A program made the position numbers and the translations under genes. Under the pieces are notes generated by a model. It did not search any database. It had not been told where the DNA came from and was given only the letters and a program-made list of their open reading frames with translations. Below, piece by piece: positions 29,511-36,734 of a DNA stretch of 64,000 nucleotides (position 1 is its first letter; every line of letters begins with the position of its first letter). The DNA comes from Hymenobacter sp. H14-R3 (GTDB lineage: Bacteria; Bacteroidota; Bacteroidia; Cytophagales; Hymenobacteraceae): assembly GCF_030063445.1 (NCBI RefSeq), contig NZ_JASITD010000001.1, positions 62,001 through 126,000 on the forward strand, written 5' to 3'.

Positions 29511-31634
29511 TTATTGGCCAGCGTTTATAGCGTTCATTTTGGCCCATTTTGCAGTTCGTACCGCGTCGGCGGTGGCCGCCGCAGCCAGCGTAGCCGGGGC
29601 CTGTGGCAGCGCCCGAGGCACCACGGCCACGTCCTGAGCAGCCAGGAAGTCTTCTTCGGCCGCAGCCAGCACGTCTTTGCTGATAAAGCGGTGCCCGAGC
29701 TTCTGAATGTCTTCCGCATCCAGGCGCTGGTTGATGTCGGCTTGCTTGCCCAGCACCTGGCTGCGCTGCTGCTTTTTCAAGTCGAGGCGCACGTTGATTT
29801 TGGCGCGGCTGTCGGCTTGGTGGTCCACCAGGGCGCGGGGCATGGCCTCCTTTGCGTGGGCGAATTCAACGAAGCGCTTATCATCGCCCACGTACAAGGC
29901 AATCATTTCGCCCACGTTGTCGGGGTCGTACTTCACCAAGAACTTCTGCCCTACGAAGCGGCTGTGGAAGGCCAGGTCGGGTATCATTTGCGTGATGCCC
30001 GCGCCGGTCACCGACTCTTCCACCACCTCATACACCGTTTCCACGCCGTGCTTTTTGAAGCGTAGGCCATCGCGACGGTAGGTGATGGGCTGCTCATTCC
30101 ACAGCCAGAAGGCTTCCACTTCATCGGCGGCGGTCAGGTACTGCGGGGTCGGGTTCTCGCTGGCCGCATACAGTTCTTTGGGCGAAAGGCGGTCGCCTTT
30201 GCGGCCCTTGTAGTTGTTCCACTGATGTAGCTCTAGCTCAGCTTGCGCAATACACTCAGCCAGCGTAGGTAGGTCGGCCACTTTCAGCCCATCAGTGTTT
30301 TCCTGGCTATCCAGGGCGCGGGCCTTAATATTCTGGCCCGTGTGGTTCACATCGGCCCGCATAATGCCCCGTTGCAGGCGGCCAAAAGCCCCTTCAATGG
30401 TCTTACTTTGGCCGTTATAAGGCATCGCGGGGTAGTGTAACCCCGGCGCACCTTTGAAAAAGAGCTTGTTGGAACCGTCGTTATCGTACAGGAACTGGTA
30501 AGGCCGCACCCCGCCCGCCCGCTGGTGAGCCATCCGCACAGCCTTGGCCACTTCGCGCCAATCCTCAGTTTCGGCAAACGACCAGCCCAAAAACAGTTCG
30601 GTGGCCACGTCCATCACCACTATCATCTTCAGCTTCGCGCTCACGCCCTTGGCAGTGCGGTAGCGTTTGTTCACTTTGGTACCGTCGATTACCCACTGCG
30701 CATCGCGCATGGAAGGCCGATGGGCCAGCATGGTGTATTCGTAGCGGGCTTTCCAGGCATCGTACCCGTGCCGCGCCATGTACCACACCGGCTGCACATC
30801 GGTAGCCAGTAGGTGGTTTTTGGTGGTGCCAGCCGTGATTTCGGGCCATAATTCCAGCCCGAGGCCCGCCCGGCGCTCAGCAGCTTCATTGTACCAGCCC
30901 GTCACCAGCTCAAAGGATGGCTTCCGCTTGTCCGAATACAGCTTAATAAGGTATTCCAGCTGCTCTTCCCGCACCTTCAGCGTGGTAGTGTTGCCCAGCG
31001 CCTTACTAATAAGGCAGGCCGCACCCTCCAACTTATAGTCCCGCAGCTTAGCCATCAGCTTGCTGTAGTTGGTTGGCAGCTTCACTTCGTCTTCGGTGAA
31101 AAGCACGATGCAGGCCGCAATGAAGTCGGGCATGGCAGCCAGCGTAGGGCTCACCTTTTCCCGCTCCGACTTCTTTTTCCACTTCGCATCGCTCAGCAGG
31201 GCCAGCCAGCGGCACGCCTGGCCGTAGGCTTTTATCTTGTCTTCGGGTAGCCCGCTTAGTTGCTTAGTTAGCACCTCACCCGTGTTCAGGTCGGCCGTTT
31301 CGCGCTCAATCCGGTAGCTGCGCAGGGCCACCACATCAGCCTTCGGCACCGCTGGCAAGAATTGCCGTAGCACCGCGTATTGCTCCTGGCTGCGTGCCCA
31401 TGCCAATGGCTCCTGGCCATCGGCCAGCTTCTCCTGAATGGTTTTTTTCCATTCAGCCGGGAAACTGGCGTAGGGGTAAACCCGCAGTAGGCCATTGGCC
31501 GGGTCTTTCACCGACACGATGCCACGCCAGGAAGCGCGCTGCTGTGAGATGTTCACTTTCACCGTGCCGGCCGAATAGCCCAGCGCCGTGAAGTCATCGC
31601 CCTCCAAGAAAAGTTGGTGGTCGATTATCCTCAC
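29511..31634 (-). CDS. DDE transposase, Mu A-like
   Basis: 707 residues. N-terminal DNA-binding domains (about 1-250) precede an integrase-core domain with the acidic triad: D317 in WVIDGTKVNKRY, D384 in FLYDNDGSN and E414 in QSKTIEGAFGRLQ, the typical Mu A signature. The C-terminal region (about 480-707) carries the beta-barrel (VGQKFLVKYDPDNVGEMIAL) and the helical tail that recruits B. It pairs the phage ends and performs replicative and integrative transposition. Length is close to Mu A (663). It overlaps the Ner-like stop by 4 bases. Confidence 0.95.
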   Translation of the reverse strand: MRIIDHQLFLEGDDFTALGYSAGTVKVNISQQRASWRGIVSVKDPANGLLRVYPYASFPAEWKKTIQEKLADGQEPLAWARSQEQYAVLRQFLPAVPKADVVALRSYRIERETADLNTGEVLTKQLSGLPEDKIKAYGQACRWLALLSDAKWKKKSEREKVSPTLAAMPDFIAACIVLFTEDEVKLPTNYSKLMAKLRDYKLEGAACLISKALGNTTTLKVREEQLEYLIKLYSDKRKPSFELVTGWYNEAAERRAGLGLELWPEITAGTTKNHLLATDVQPVWYMARHGYDAWKARYEYTMLAHRPSMRDAQWVIDGTKVNKRYRTAKGVSAKLKMIVVMDVATELFLGWSFAETEDWREVAKAVRMAHQRAGGVRPYQFLYDNDGSNKLFFKGAPGLHYPAMPYNGQSKTIEGAFGRLQRGIMRADVNHTGQNIKARALDSQENTDGLKVADLPTLAECIAQAELELHQWNNYKGRKGDRLSPKELYAASENPTPQYLTAADEVEAFWLWNEQPITYRRDGLRFKKHGVETVYEVVEESVTGAGITQMIPDLAFHSRFVGQKFLVKYDPDNVGEMIALYVGDDKRFVEFAHAKEAMPRALVDHQADSRAKINVRLDLKKQQRSQVLGKQADINQRLDAEDIQKLGHRFISKDVLAAAEEDFLAAQDVAVVPRALPQAPATLAAAATADAVRTAKWAKMNAINAGQ

Positions 31635-31855
31635 TGCTGTGTTCCTTTTTGGATTGCCTGAAACTGCTTCTGCGCTTTTGCCCGCTCTTTGAGCAACGCG
31701 TTGTAAGCCCGCACAACCTTGTCATTCCGGCGCGTCCCGTTCAGGACTTTGCGCACCAAACTTGCGCTGACACCCACGCGAAGGGCTATTTCGGCCGCGT
31801 CCATCGACTGATGTTCAGCGTCGGCTTTGGTTGGAATGTCAGTTGCGTTGCTCAT
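31631..31855 (-). CDS. Ner/Cro-like early regulator
   Basis: 74 residues. A helix-turn-helix is visible at about residues 18-42 (MDAAEIALRVGVSASLVRKV) with a recognition helix, followed by a basic helical tail. In Mu, Ner is the first early gene and represses both the early and the repressor promoters. Position (first gene of the early operon, divergent from the repressor) and size fit. It starts 2 bases from the palindromic operator. Confidence 0.75.
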   Translation of the reverse strand: MSNATDIPTKADAEHQSMDAAEIALRVGVSASLVRKVLNGTRRNDKVVRAYNALLKERAKAQKQFQAIQKGTQQ

Positions 31856-31856
31856 A

Positions 31857-31879
31857 TTTGTCCCGGATTATGAGACAAA
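31857..31879. promoter_or_regulatory. Operator palindrome in early/repressor control region
   Basis: TTTGTC (31857-31862) and its inverted copy GACAAA (31874-31879) are separated by 11 bases, directly upstream of the Ner-like start in the 105-base divergent gap. On the minus strand one arm carries TTTG that could be the last part of a Bacteroidota -7 element, with CTTG about 24 bases upstream as -33. Binding by repressor or Ner at this site would block the early promoter. The assignment is by sequence and location. Confidence 0.55.
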
Positions 31880-31960
31880 GGTGTATCCTAATCGGAACAA
31901 AAGCAAGCGTTACGACACATATATTTTCCATTTAGGAATAAATAAGTGTCCCCCTACCGT

Positions 31961-32887
31961 ATGAAGCAAGCCAGTACAATCAATGAGCGACTTACCAAAG
32001 TGCGTGAAGCACTTAATGTAAGCGTACTGGACTTTGCCCAGCGTTTAGAGCTATCCAGGGGCTATTTGAACAACATTGAAGCTGGCCGCCGGGGAGTAAG
32101 CATAGAGATTGCCACGTTCCTGGTTGAAAAGATGAACGTAGCCCCCGATTATATTCTAACGGGAAGGGGAGCAATGTTCCAAAATGGAGCAAACCACCAC
32201 CACGCCCCGACCGAAAGTGCTAACCTATCTGCTAACCTACCCGCTAACCTACCCCCTTCCAGCAAAACAAAAGGGACAAATTTTCTAGTTGCGGAAAAAG
32301 GCGGCCAGTACGCTGCCAGCCCCCGAGTCCTGGTAACCACCGTCGATTCTGTGGGTAATGACAACATCTCGCTGGTTAGCACCCGCGTGGCTGCTGGCTA
32401 CGCTACTGGTGGCTTCATTGAACCCGAGTTCATGAGCAACCTGCCTGCCTTCAGCCTACCCGATAAAGCCTACCGCAACGGCACTTTCCGCGCCTTCCAG
32501 GTATCCGGCGAATCCATGCAACCGACCTTATATGAAGGCGATTGGGTCATTTGCCGCTACGTAGACAATTGGGCGCATGAAATCACCGATAACTACGTTC
32601 ACGTTGTCGTAACGCAAGAAAGGCCCGTAGTAAAGCGCCTGCTCAATCGCCTGAATGAACGCGGCCAGCTTACCTTACAGAGCGATAATATTGCCTTCCC
32701 GGCGCAATTCATCCATGCTGAAGAGGTGCTTGAAATATGGGTAGCCGTAGGCCGCCTATCCAGGCAGTTCGTCAACCCACGTTATGACCTCATTAAAGAG
32801 GTATCCCGCACCCGCGCTGACGTTGATGAAATCCTTGCCCGCCTGATGGCCATAGAAGCCAGCAACAAGGGCCTGCAAGCCATTTAA
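31961..32887 (+). CDS. Prophage repressor with S24 autoprotease domain
   Basis: 308 residues from the ATG at 31961 (a GTG at 31946 is also in frame). N-terminal HTH-XRE (LDFAQRLELSRGYLNNIEAG, about residues 23-45). A linker with three NLxAN-type repeats precedes the S24/LexA-like C-terminal domain: AAG at 144-146 (candidate cleavage site), catalytic serine S185 in VSGESMQPTLYEGD and lysine K225 in RPVVKRLLNR. Spacings match LexA-type self-cleavage, so the lysogen could be SOS-inducible, unlike Mu (whose repressor is ClpX-dependent). Transcribed towards the phage end, as in Mu. Confidence 0.85.
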   Translation: MKQASTINERLTKVREALNVSVLDFAQRLELSRGYLNNIEAGRRGVSIEIATFLVEKMNVAPDYILTGRGAMFQNGANHHHAPTESANLSANLPANLPPSSKTKGTNFLVAEKGGQYAASPRVLVTTVDSVGNDNISLVSTRVAAGYATGGFIEPEFMSNLPAFSLPDKAYRNGTFRAFQVSGESMQPTLYEGDWVICRYVDNWAHEITDNYVHVVVTQERPVVKRLLNRLNERGQLTLQSDNIAFPAQFIHAEEVLEIWVAVGRLSRQFVNPRYDLIKEVSRTRADVDEILARLMAIEASNKGLQAI

Positions 32888-32895
32888 AACGCCAA

Positions 32896-32940
32896 AAACA
32901 CCCATTAAAGACCACTTTCAAGGCCATTTAAAGGGTGTTT
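32896..32940 (+). terminator. Weak hairpin after repressor
   Basis: AAACACCC (32896-32903) and GGGTGTTT (32933-32940) form an 8-base stem with a 29-base loop just after the repressor stop, ending in TTT. A weak intrinsic terminator or stabilising hairpin. Confidence 0.4.
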
Positions 32941-33027
32941 CTGTTACTTACCACCTAGTTTAGACCCTATCCAGGGCCACCAGTCAAAGCAGTATCCAAG
33001 CGAGTCACGGCCATTTGTCCCATCCGT

Positions 33028-33114
33028 TTTTTCGCGAATTTTCCCGGGTAGTGCATTAAAAGGTCATTTGGGGCCAGTTGAACGGGTTTTCGCGGAATTT
33101 TTCGCGAATTTTTT
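33028..33114. repeat. Repeated transposase-site-like motifs at prophage end
   Basis: Three copies of TTTTCGCGAATTTT-type motif: 33028-33042, 33087-33102 (one extra G) and 33098-33114, within the last 100 bases before the proposed end. Mu A end sites are also arranged as multiple copies ending in CGAAAA; the minus-strand reading here contains CGCGAAAA. The arrangement supports the transposase-binding left end of the prophage. Confidence 0.6.
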
Positions 33115-33121
33115 ATTGGTC

Positions 33122-33122
33122 A
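33122..33122. mobile_element. Proposed prophage end (repressor side)
   Basis: The last base of a candidate 5'-TG...CA-3' terminus (CA at 33121-33122; inward from the other strand TGACCAATAAAAAATTCGCG). The phage extends leftward to beyond base 1, so about 33.1 kb of it is visible and the second end and target duplication cannot be checked here. Confidence 0.5.
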
Positions 33123-33249
33123 ATTATTGTCCCTTTTGTTCTACCCCCCTCACAAAGCTACGCGCCGGCCAACCCCAGCCCGTGGTTTGGGGTATTAGCG
33201 ATAAGCTCCGCCTTACTTACCGGCCGGGGCTGGCTCACTTTCGTCCGCT

Positions 33250-33885
33250 ATGCTGCCCCGCCTCCTTCGCCGCCTCATTCCGTTGTTTATTCTGGTAGCG
33301 CTGGGGGTATTTTTGTGGCAGAAAATCGGCCCTACGCTGGCCGCCTTCAACCCCCTGGCCCCGCGCGAGCCGCAGGTAACCGTGACCCACAACACGGTGC
33401 TCACCCAGGTAGAGGCCCTGGGCAAGCTGGAGTTGGTGCGCTACCGCTTCAAGGACGTGGTGGAGTACAAACGCGCCGCCAAATACCCATTTTTGCCCGA
33501 TGCTAAGGCGGCCCTCATCGTGGGCGGAGAAGCCGTGGGCTGCCTCGACCTGCGCAAAATCAGGCCCCAAGACGTCACGTTTGAGGGCGACTCGGTGGTG
33601 CGCATCATCTTGCCCGCCCCCGAGCTGTGTGCCTTCCAGGTAGACCACAGCCAGAGCCGCGTGTTTAGCACCGAAAACGACTTCTTTCAGGATGCCAGCC
33701 TCGTGGACGAAGCCTACCGCTACGCCGAGGCCCAGGTGCGGAAGTCGGCCCTGCAATCGGGCATCCTGGCCGAAACCCAGCGCAACGCCCAGCAAATCCT
33801 GGTGCCCCTGCTGCACACCCTCACCGGGCGGCGCGTGGTGGTGGGCCAGCGGCTGGTAGCGCCGGGGCCGGCCCGCAAGCTGTAG
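33250..33885 (+). CDS. DUF4230 membrane-anchored protein
   Basis: 211 residues. An N-terminal membrane helix (LIPLFILVALGVFLWQ, about 9-25) anchors a soluble domain with VTVTHNTVLTQVEALGKLEL, GEAVGCLDLRKI and VRIILPAPELCAFQVDH, the pattern of DUF4230 (widespread, function unknown). It is the first host gene outside the prophage, about 130 bases from the proposed end, so the prophage sits in its upstream region and might affect its expression. Confidence 0.75.
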   Translation: MLPRLLRRLIPLFILVALGVFLWQKIGPTLAAFNPLAPREPQVTVTHNTVLTQVEALGKLELVRYRFKDVVEYKRAAKYPFLPDAKAALIVGGEAVGCLDLRKIRPQDVTFEGDSVVRIILPAPELCAFQVDHSQSRVFSTENDFFQDASLVDEAYRYAEAQVRKSALQSGILAETQRNAQQILVPLLHTLTGRRVVVGQRLVAPGPARKL

Positions 33886-33940
33886 CGGATACCAGCGCGT
33901 TGGCGGTAATTATACAGCAAAATCTAATAGCAAAAAATCG

Positions 33941-34681
33941 ATGAAATTATACTATAAAACCATACTTTTCTTACTTGTCTTCTTTCCAAAGATTAGCATA
34001 GCGCAACTTTCTGTTTGCTACGACAGCGATGGGTACACCAACGCAAGAAAACTACCTTCTATAAACTCCAAATTAGTTAGCAAAATAATAGAAGGACAGG
34101 TTTTTTCAATCGCAACATATACACAAGAAGAGAACAAATCTATTGATTGGATTGCAATAAATTTTTCATTAACAAAAAATTTGAGTGAAAATAATTTTTT
34201 AAAATTTGATGGAGGAGAAAATTTAGGCTACGTTCATAAAAGCAGATTAGTGAACCTAGAAAGTCTAACAAAACTAAAGATGACAGAAATCGACAATACT
34301 AAAGTATTTCACAGTAACGAAGATTTGCAAGTCTCAATTGAAACCCAGGTATTTAAAAAATTAAATCATAAAATAACTCAAACTAAAGAAGGATTTTTTT
34401 TGGTTGATGGGAAGAAAGCATATCCCTATTACGGAGAAGAAAATATTACCGAAATTAAAAATATTACACTGAAAACTAAGAATAAAACGTATTCCTTTCC
34501 AGAAGAATCTTTTAAAAACTTGTTTAGAATAAACGCATTTGATACTAAAGTTTATAAAGGAAATAAAGGAGAATATTATTTAGTATTTGACGCAGGTGAC
34601 GGCTCTGATGGATATAATATTGCTTATTGTCTAAAGAATAATAATCTATTTTCAATGACAATAACGTCAACACTTCCTTAA
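33941..34681 (+). CDS. AT-rich secreted protein, probably acquired
   Basis: 246 residues with a signal peptide (LLVFFPKISIAQ, about 1-22). The mature part has DSDGYTNARKLPSINSKLVS followed by VFSIATYTQEE and WIAINFS, similar to bacterial SH3 domains found in secreted proteins. A C-terminal FDAGDGSDGYNIAYCLK element is beta-rich. The gene is strikingly AT-rich in a GC-rich genome (10 G/C in the 60 bases 34141-34200) and uses AAA/ATT-type codons, a clear sign of transfer from a low-GC Bacteroidota such as a flavobacterium. Function unknown. Confidence 0.7.
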   Translation: MKLYYKTILFLLVFFPKISIAQLSVCYDSDGYTNARKLPSINSKLVSKIIEGQVFSIATYTQEENKSIDWIAINFSLTKNLSENNFLKFDGGENLGYVHKSRLVNLESLTKLKMTEIDNTKVFHSNEDLQVSIETQVFKKLNHKITQTKEGFFLVDGKKAYPYYGEENITEIKNITLKTKNKTYSFPEESFKNLFRINAFDTKVYKGNKGEYYLVFDAGDGSDGYNIAYCLKNNNLFSMTITSTLP

Positions 34682-34693
34682 CTAATAACAACT

Positions 34694-34865
34694 AAGTACC
34701 CGTTGCTCATTAGTTTGCTATACAAAAACGTCATACTGAACGCAGTGAAGCAGCTTAATCAGAAGAGCAATCTTCACGTTTAGAGCTGGTTACGCGACTA
34801 AGATGCTTCACTGCGTTCAGCATGACATTCTTTTTTTAACATAAACTATTTGCCAACGGGTACTT
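34694..34865. repeat. REP-like nested palindrome
   Basis: Outer inverted repeat AAGTACCCGTTG (34694-34705) / CAACGGGTACTT (34854-34865) encloses an inner pair: GTCATACTGAACGCAGTGAA near 34729 and TTCACTGCGTTCAGCATGAC near 34806. The inner core is a REP/REPIN-like sequence of the type scattered in many Bacteroidota genomes. It takes up most of the 318-base space between the AT-rich gene and recX, where no gene is seen. Confidence 0.7.
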
Positions 34866-34999
34866 ATCACCAACATCGTATTAGTAATAGGCAAAATTTG
34901 GTCTTTGGTTGAGAATTTACGCTTTACTCAAGTTCAGTTCTTCGATTGAAGTTTAATGTAAAAAGCCCGTCCATCGCCAATACGCAGCGCGCGGGGCCG

Positions 35000-35497
35000 C
35001 TATTCCTCGCCGCTGGCAAGCTCGCCCAGCGCTTCCTGAATCAAATCCGACTCGTAGCCTTTCTGAATGAGATAGGCCATGAGCTTCATTTTGCGCTTCA
35101 TGGGGTGGGTTTCCTTTTCGCGGGCGTCGCGCTGGCCCAGCAGCTGTTTGAGCTTGGCGTAGTACTCGTCGCCATCCAGCTCTTTGAGGCCGCTTTTGAT
35201 GCAGTAGTCACTCAGGCCCTTGGCCTTCATTTCCAGCTTGATGCGGCGGCGACCCCAGCCGTTGGTGCGGTGCTTGCCGCGGGCATACGACTGGGCGTAG
35301 CGCTCCTCATCGAGCAGCTTTTCGCGACCCAGCCGAATGATGATTTCGCCGGCCTCGTCCTCGTCGAGGCCGTAGCTTTTGAGCTTTTCGGCTACTTCCT
35401 TGTGGGTGCGTTCCTGGTAGGCGCAGTAGGCCGCAATTTTGGGCAGGGCCTCGCCGGGCGTGTAGCTTTTGGGGGCTTTGTCGGGATTCTTGAACAT
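35000..35497 (-). CDS. recX: Regulatory protein RecX
   Basis: 165 residues from the ATG at 35497 (MFKNPDKAPKSYTP); the in-frame upstream part is Arg/Pro-rich and not RecX-like. Three-helix repeats typical of RecX are visible: LPKIAAYCAYQERTHKEVAE, DEERYAQSYARGKHRTNGWG, RRRIKLEMKAKGLSDYCIKS, and the C-terminal KMKLMAYLIQKGYESDLIQE. RecX binds RecA filaments and limits recombination. It is divergent from the EamA transporter gene. Confidence 0.9.
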   Translation of the reverse strand: MFKNPDKAPKSYTPGEALPKIAAYCAYQERTHKEVAEKLKSYGLDEDEAGEIIIRLGREKLLDEERYAQSYARGKHRTNGWGRRRIKLEMKAKGLSDYCIKSGLKELDGDEYYAKLKQLLGQRDAREKETHPMKRKMKLMAYLIQKGYESDLIQEALGELASGEE

Positions 35498-35636
35498 GGC
35501 GTAGTAACGGAGCGGCCGTAAAATACGGAAACGAAGCGGCAGTGGGCGCGTTGTATGGGCAACCCACCGGCGCTCCTCAACGACCAGCGGGGCCCAAACG
35601 TGCCGCCGCGCCGGGGCCGCCCCCGCTTTTGCCTCT

Positions 35637-36500
35637 ATGTCCATCTCGCCCGGAATCCGCTACATGCTGGCCTCCACGGCCCTGCTAGCCGTCGTTAACG
35701 TAGCCGTGAAGGAGCTCGACGGCGTGCCCACCGCCGAAATTATTTTTGCCCGCTGCCTTATCTCGCTCAGCCTAACGATGTGGCAACTGCGGCGCACGGG
35801 CGTGCCGGTGTGGGGCCCGCCGCCCGAGCGGGCCAATTTGCTGGGGCGCGGCGTGTTTGGGGCCGGCTCGCTGGTGCTGGGGTTTCTGGCGCTAAAAGTG
35901 CTGCCGCTGGGCGGGGCCAGCGCGCTCAGCTACCTGGCCCCGGTGGTAACGGCAGTGGCCGCCATCTGGCTGGTGGGCGAGCCGCTAAAACCTTGGCAAT
36001 GGCTATTTTACGCGCTGGCCGTAACCGGCGTGCTACTGGCTAAGGGCACGGAGGGATTGTTGTCGGCGGGCGTGCTGCTGGGCGTGGGGGCGGCCGTATC
36101 GTCGGGCCTGAGCAGCGTGTTTTTGCGCCGGGTGCGTGACGACATACCGCCGCTGGTGCCGGTTTTTTACTTCAACCTGGTGCCGCTGGCCATCGCGGCC
36201 GTCTGGATGCTGTTTGACCTAAAGCTGCCCCACGGCACCGACTGGGCCTGGCTAGCGCTGGCCGGGGTATTTACCCACGTAGCGCTGTGGTGCGTCACGC
36301 GGGCTTTCAACGAACACCAGGCCAATTACTTAGCTACCCTCGACTACCTAGGCCTCCTTTACGCCACGGCGCTGGGCTACTTCGTGTTTGGCGATGAAAT
36401 AAAACCCGCCGTGTACCCCGGCATTGCGCTGGTGCTGCTGGGCGTGGTCCTCAATGCCTGGTACACAAGCCGGCAGGGAGCCAAAAAAGAAGCCAGCTAA
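35637..36500 (+). CDS. EamA-type drug/metabolite transporter
   Basis: 287 residues with ten predicted membrane helices in two EamA halves (IYARCLISLSLTMW-like helix 2, ASALSYLAPVVTAVAAIWLV; second half VFTHVALWCVTRAFNEHQAN and LDYLGLLYATALGYFVFGDE). EamA proteins move small metabolites across the inner membrane; substrate unknown. The gene ends with a basic tail and is followed by an intergenic stretch with a strong terminator. Confidence 0.85.
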   Translation: MSISPGIRYMLASTALLAVVNVAVKELDGVPTAEIIFARCLISLSLTMWQLRRTGVPVWGPPPERANLLGRGVFGAGSLVLGFLALKVLPLGGASALSYLAPVVTAVAAIWLVGEPLKPWQWLFYALAVTGVLLAKGTEGLLSAGVLLGVGAAVSSGLSSVFLRRVRDDIPPLVPVFYFNLVPLAIAAVWMLFDLKLPHGTDWAWLALAGVFTHVALWCVTRAFNEHQANYLATLDYLGLLYATALGYFVFGDEIKPAVYPGIALVLLGVVLNAWYTSRQGAKKEAS

Positions 36501-36635
36501 CCCGCGTCGTAGCTCACCGCCCCGAAAAGCGCAGCCTTGCGGCGCAACGACAACCGGTTGGCCGGCTCGCGCTGGCAGACCGGGGCGCATGGCGCTAGCC
36601 TTGAGCTACCAACCCTTTGCGCAGTATTTGCATCT

Positions 36636-36668
36636 AAAAAAGAGCAGCCGGCCCGGCTGCTCTTTTTT
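36636..36668 (+). terminator. Bidirectional terminator after EamA gene
   Basis: A 16-base perfect inverted repeat (36636-36651 / 36653-36668) with A-run and T-run on the two sides, GC-rich core AGAGCAGCCGG. It separates the EamA gene from the DUF5686 gene. Confidence 0.9.
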
Positions 36669-36734
36669 GGGCCCATATCAACTGGCTGCGCCTAACTTGC
36701 CACTACTTCGCGTCCGCTTTATTATTCAGGTAGT

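Noticed and set aside
33123..33250. Target-site duplication of the prophage
   Set aside because: The other prophage end is outside the window, so no duplicated 5-base sequence can be identified.
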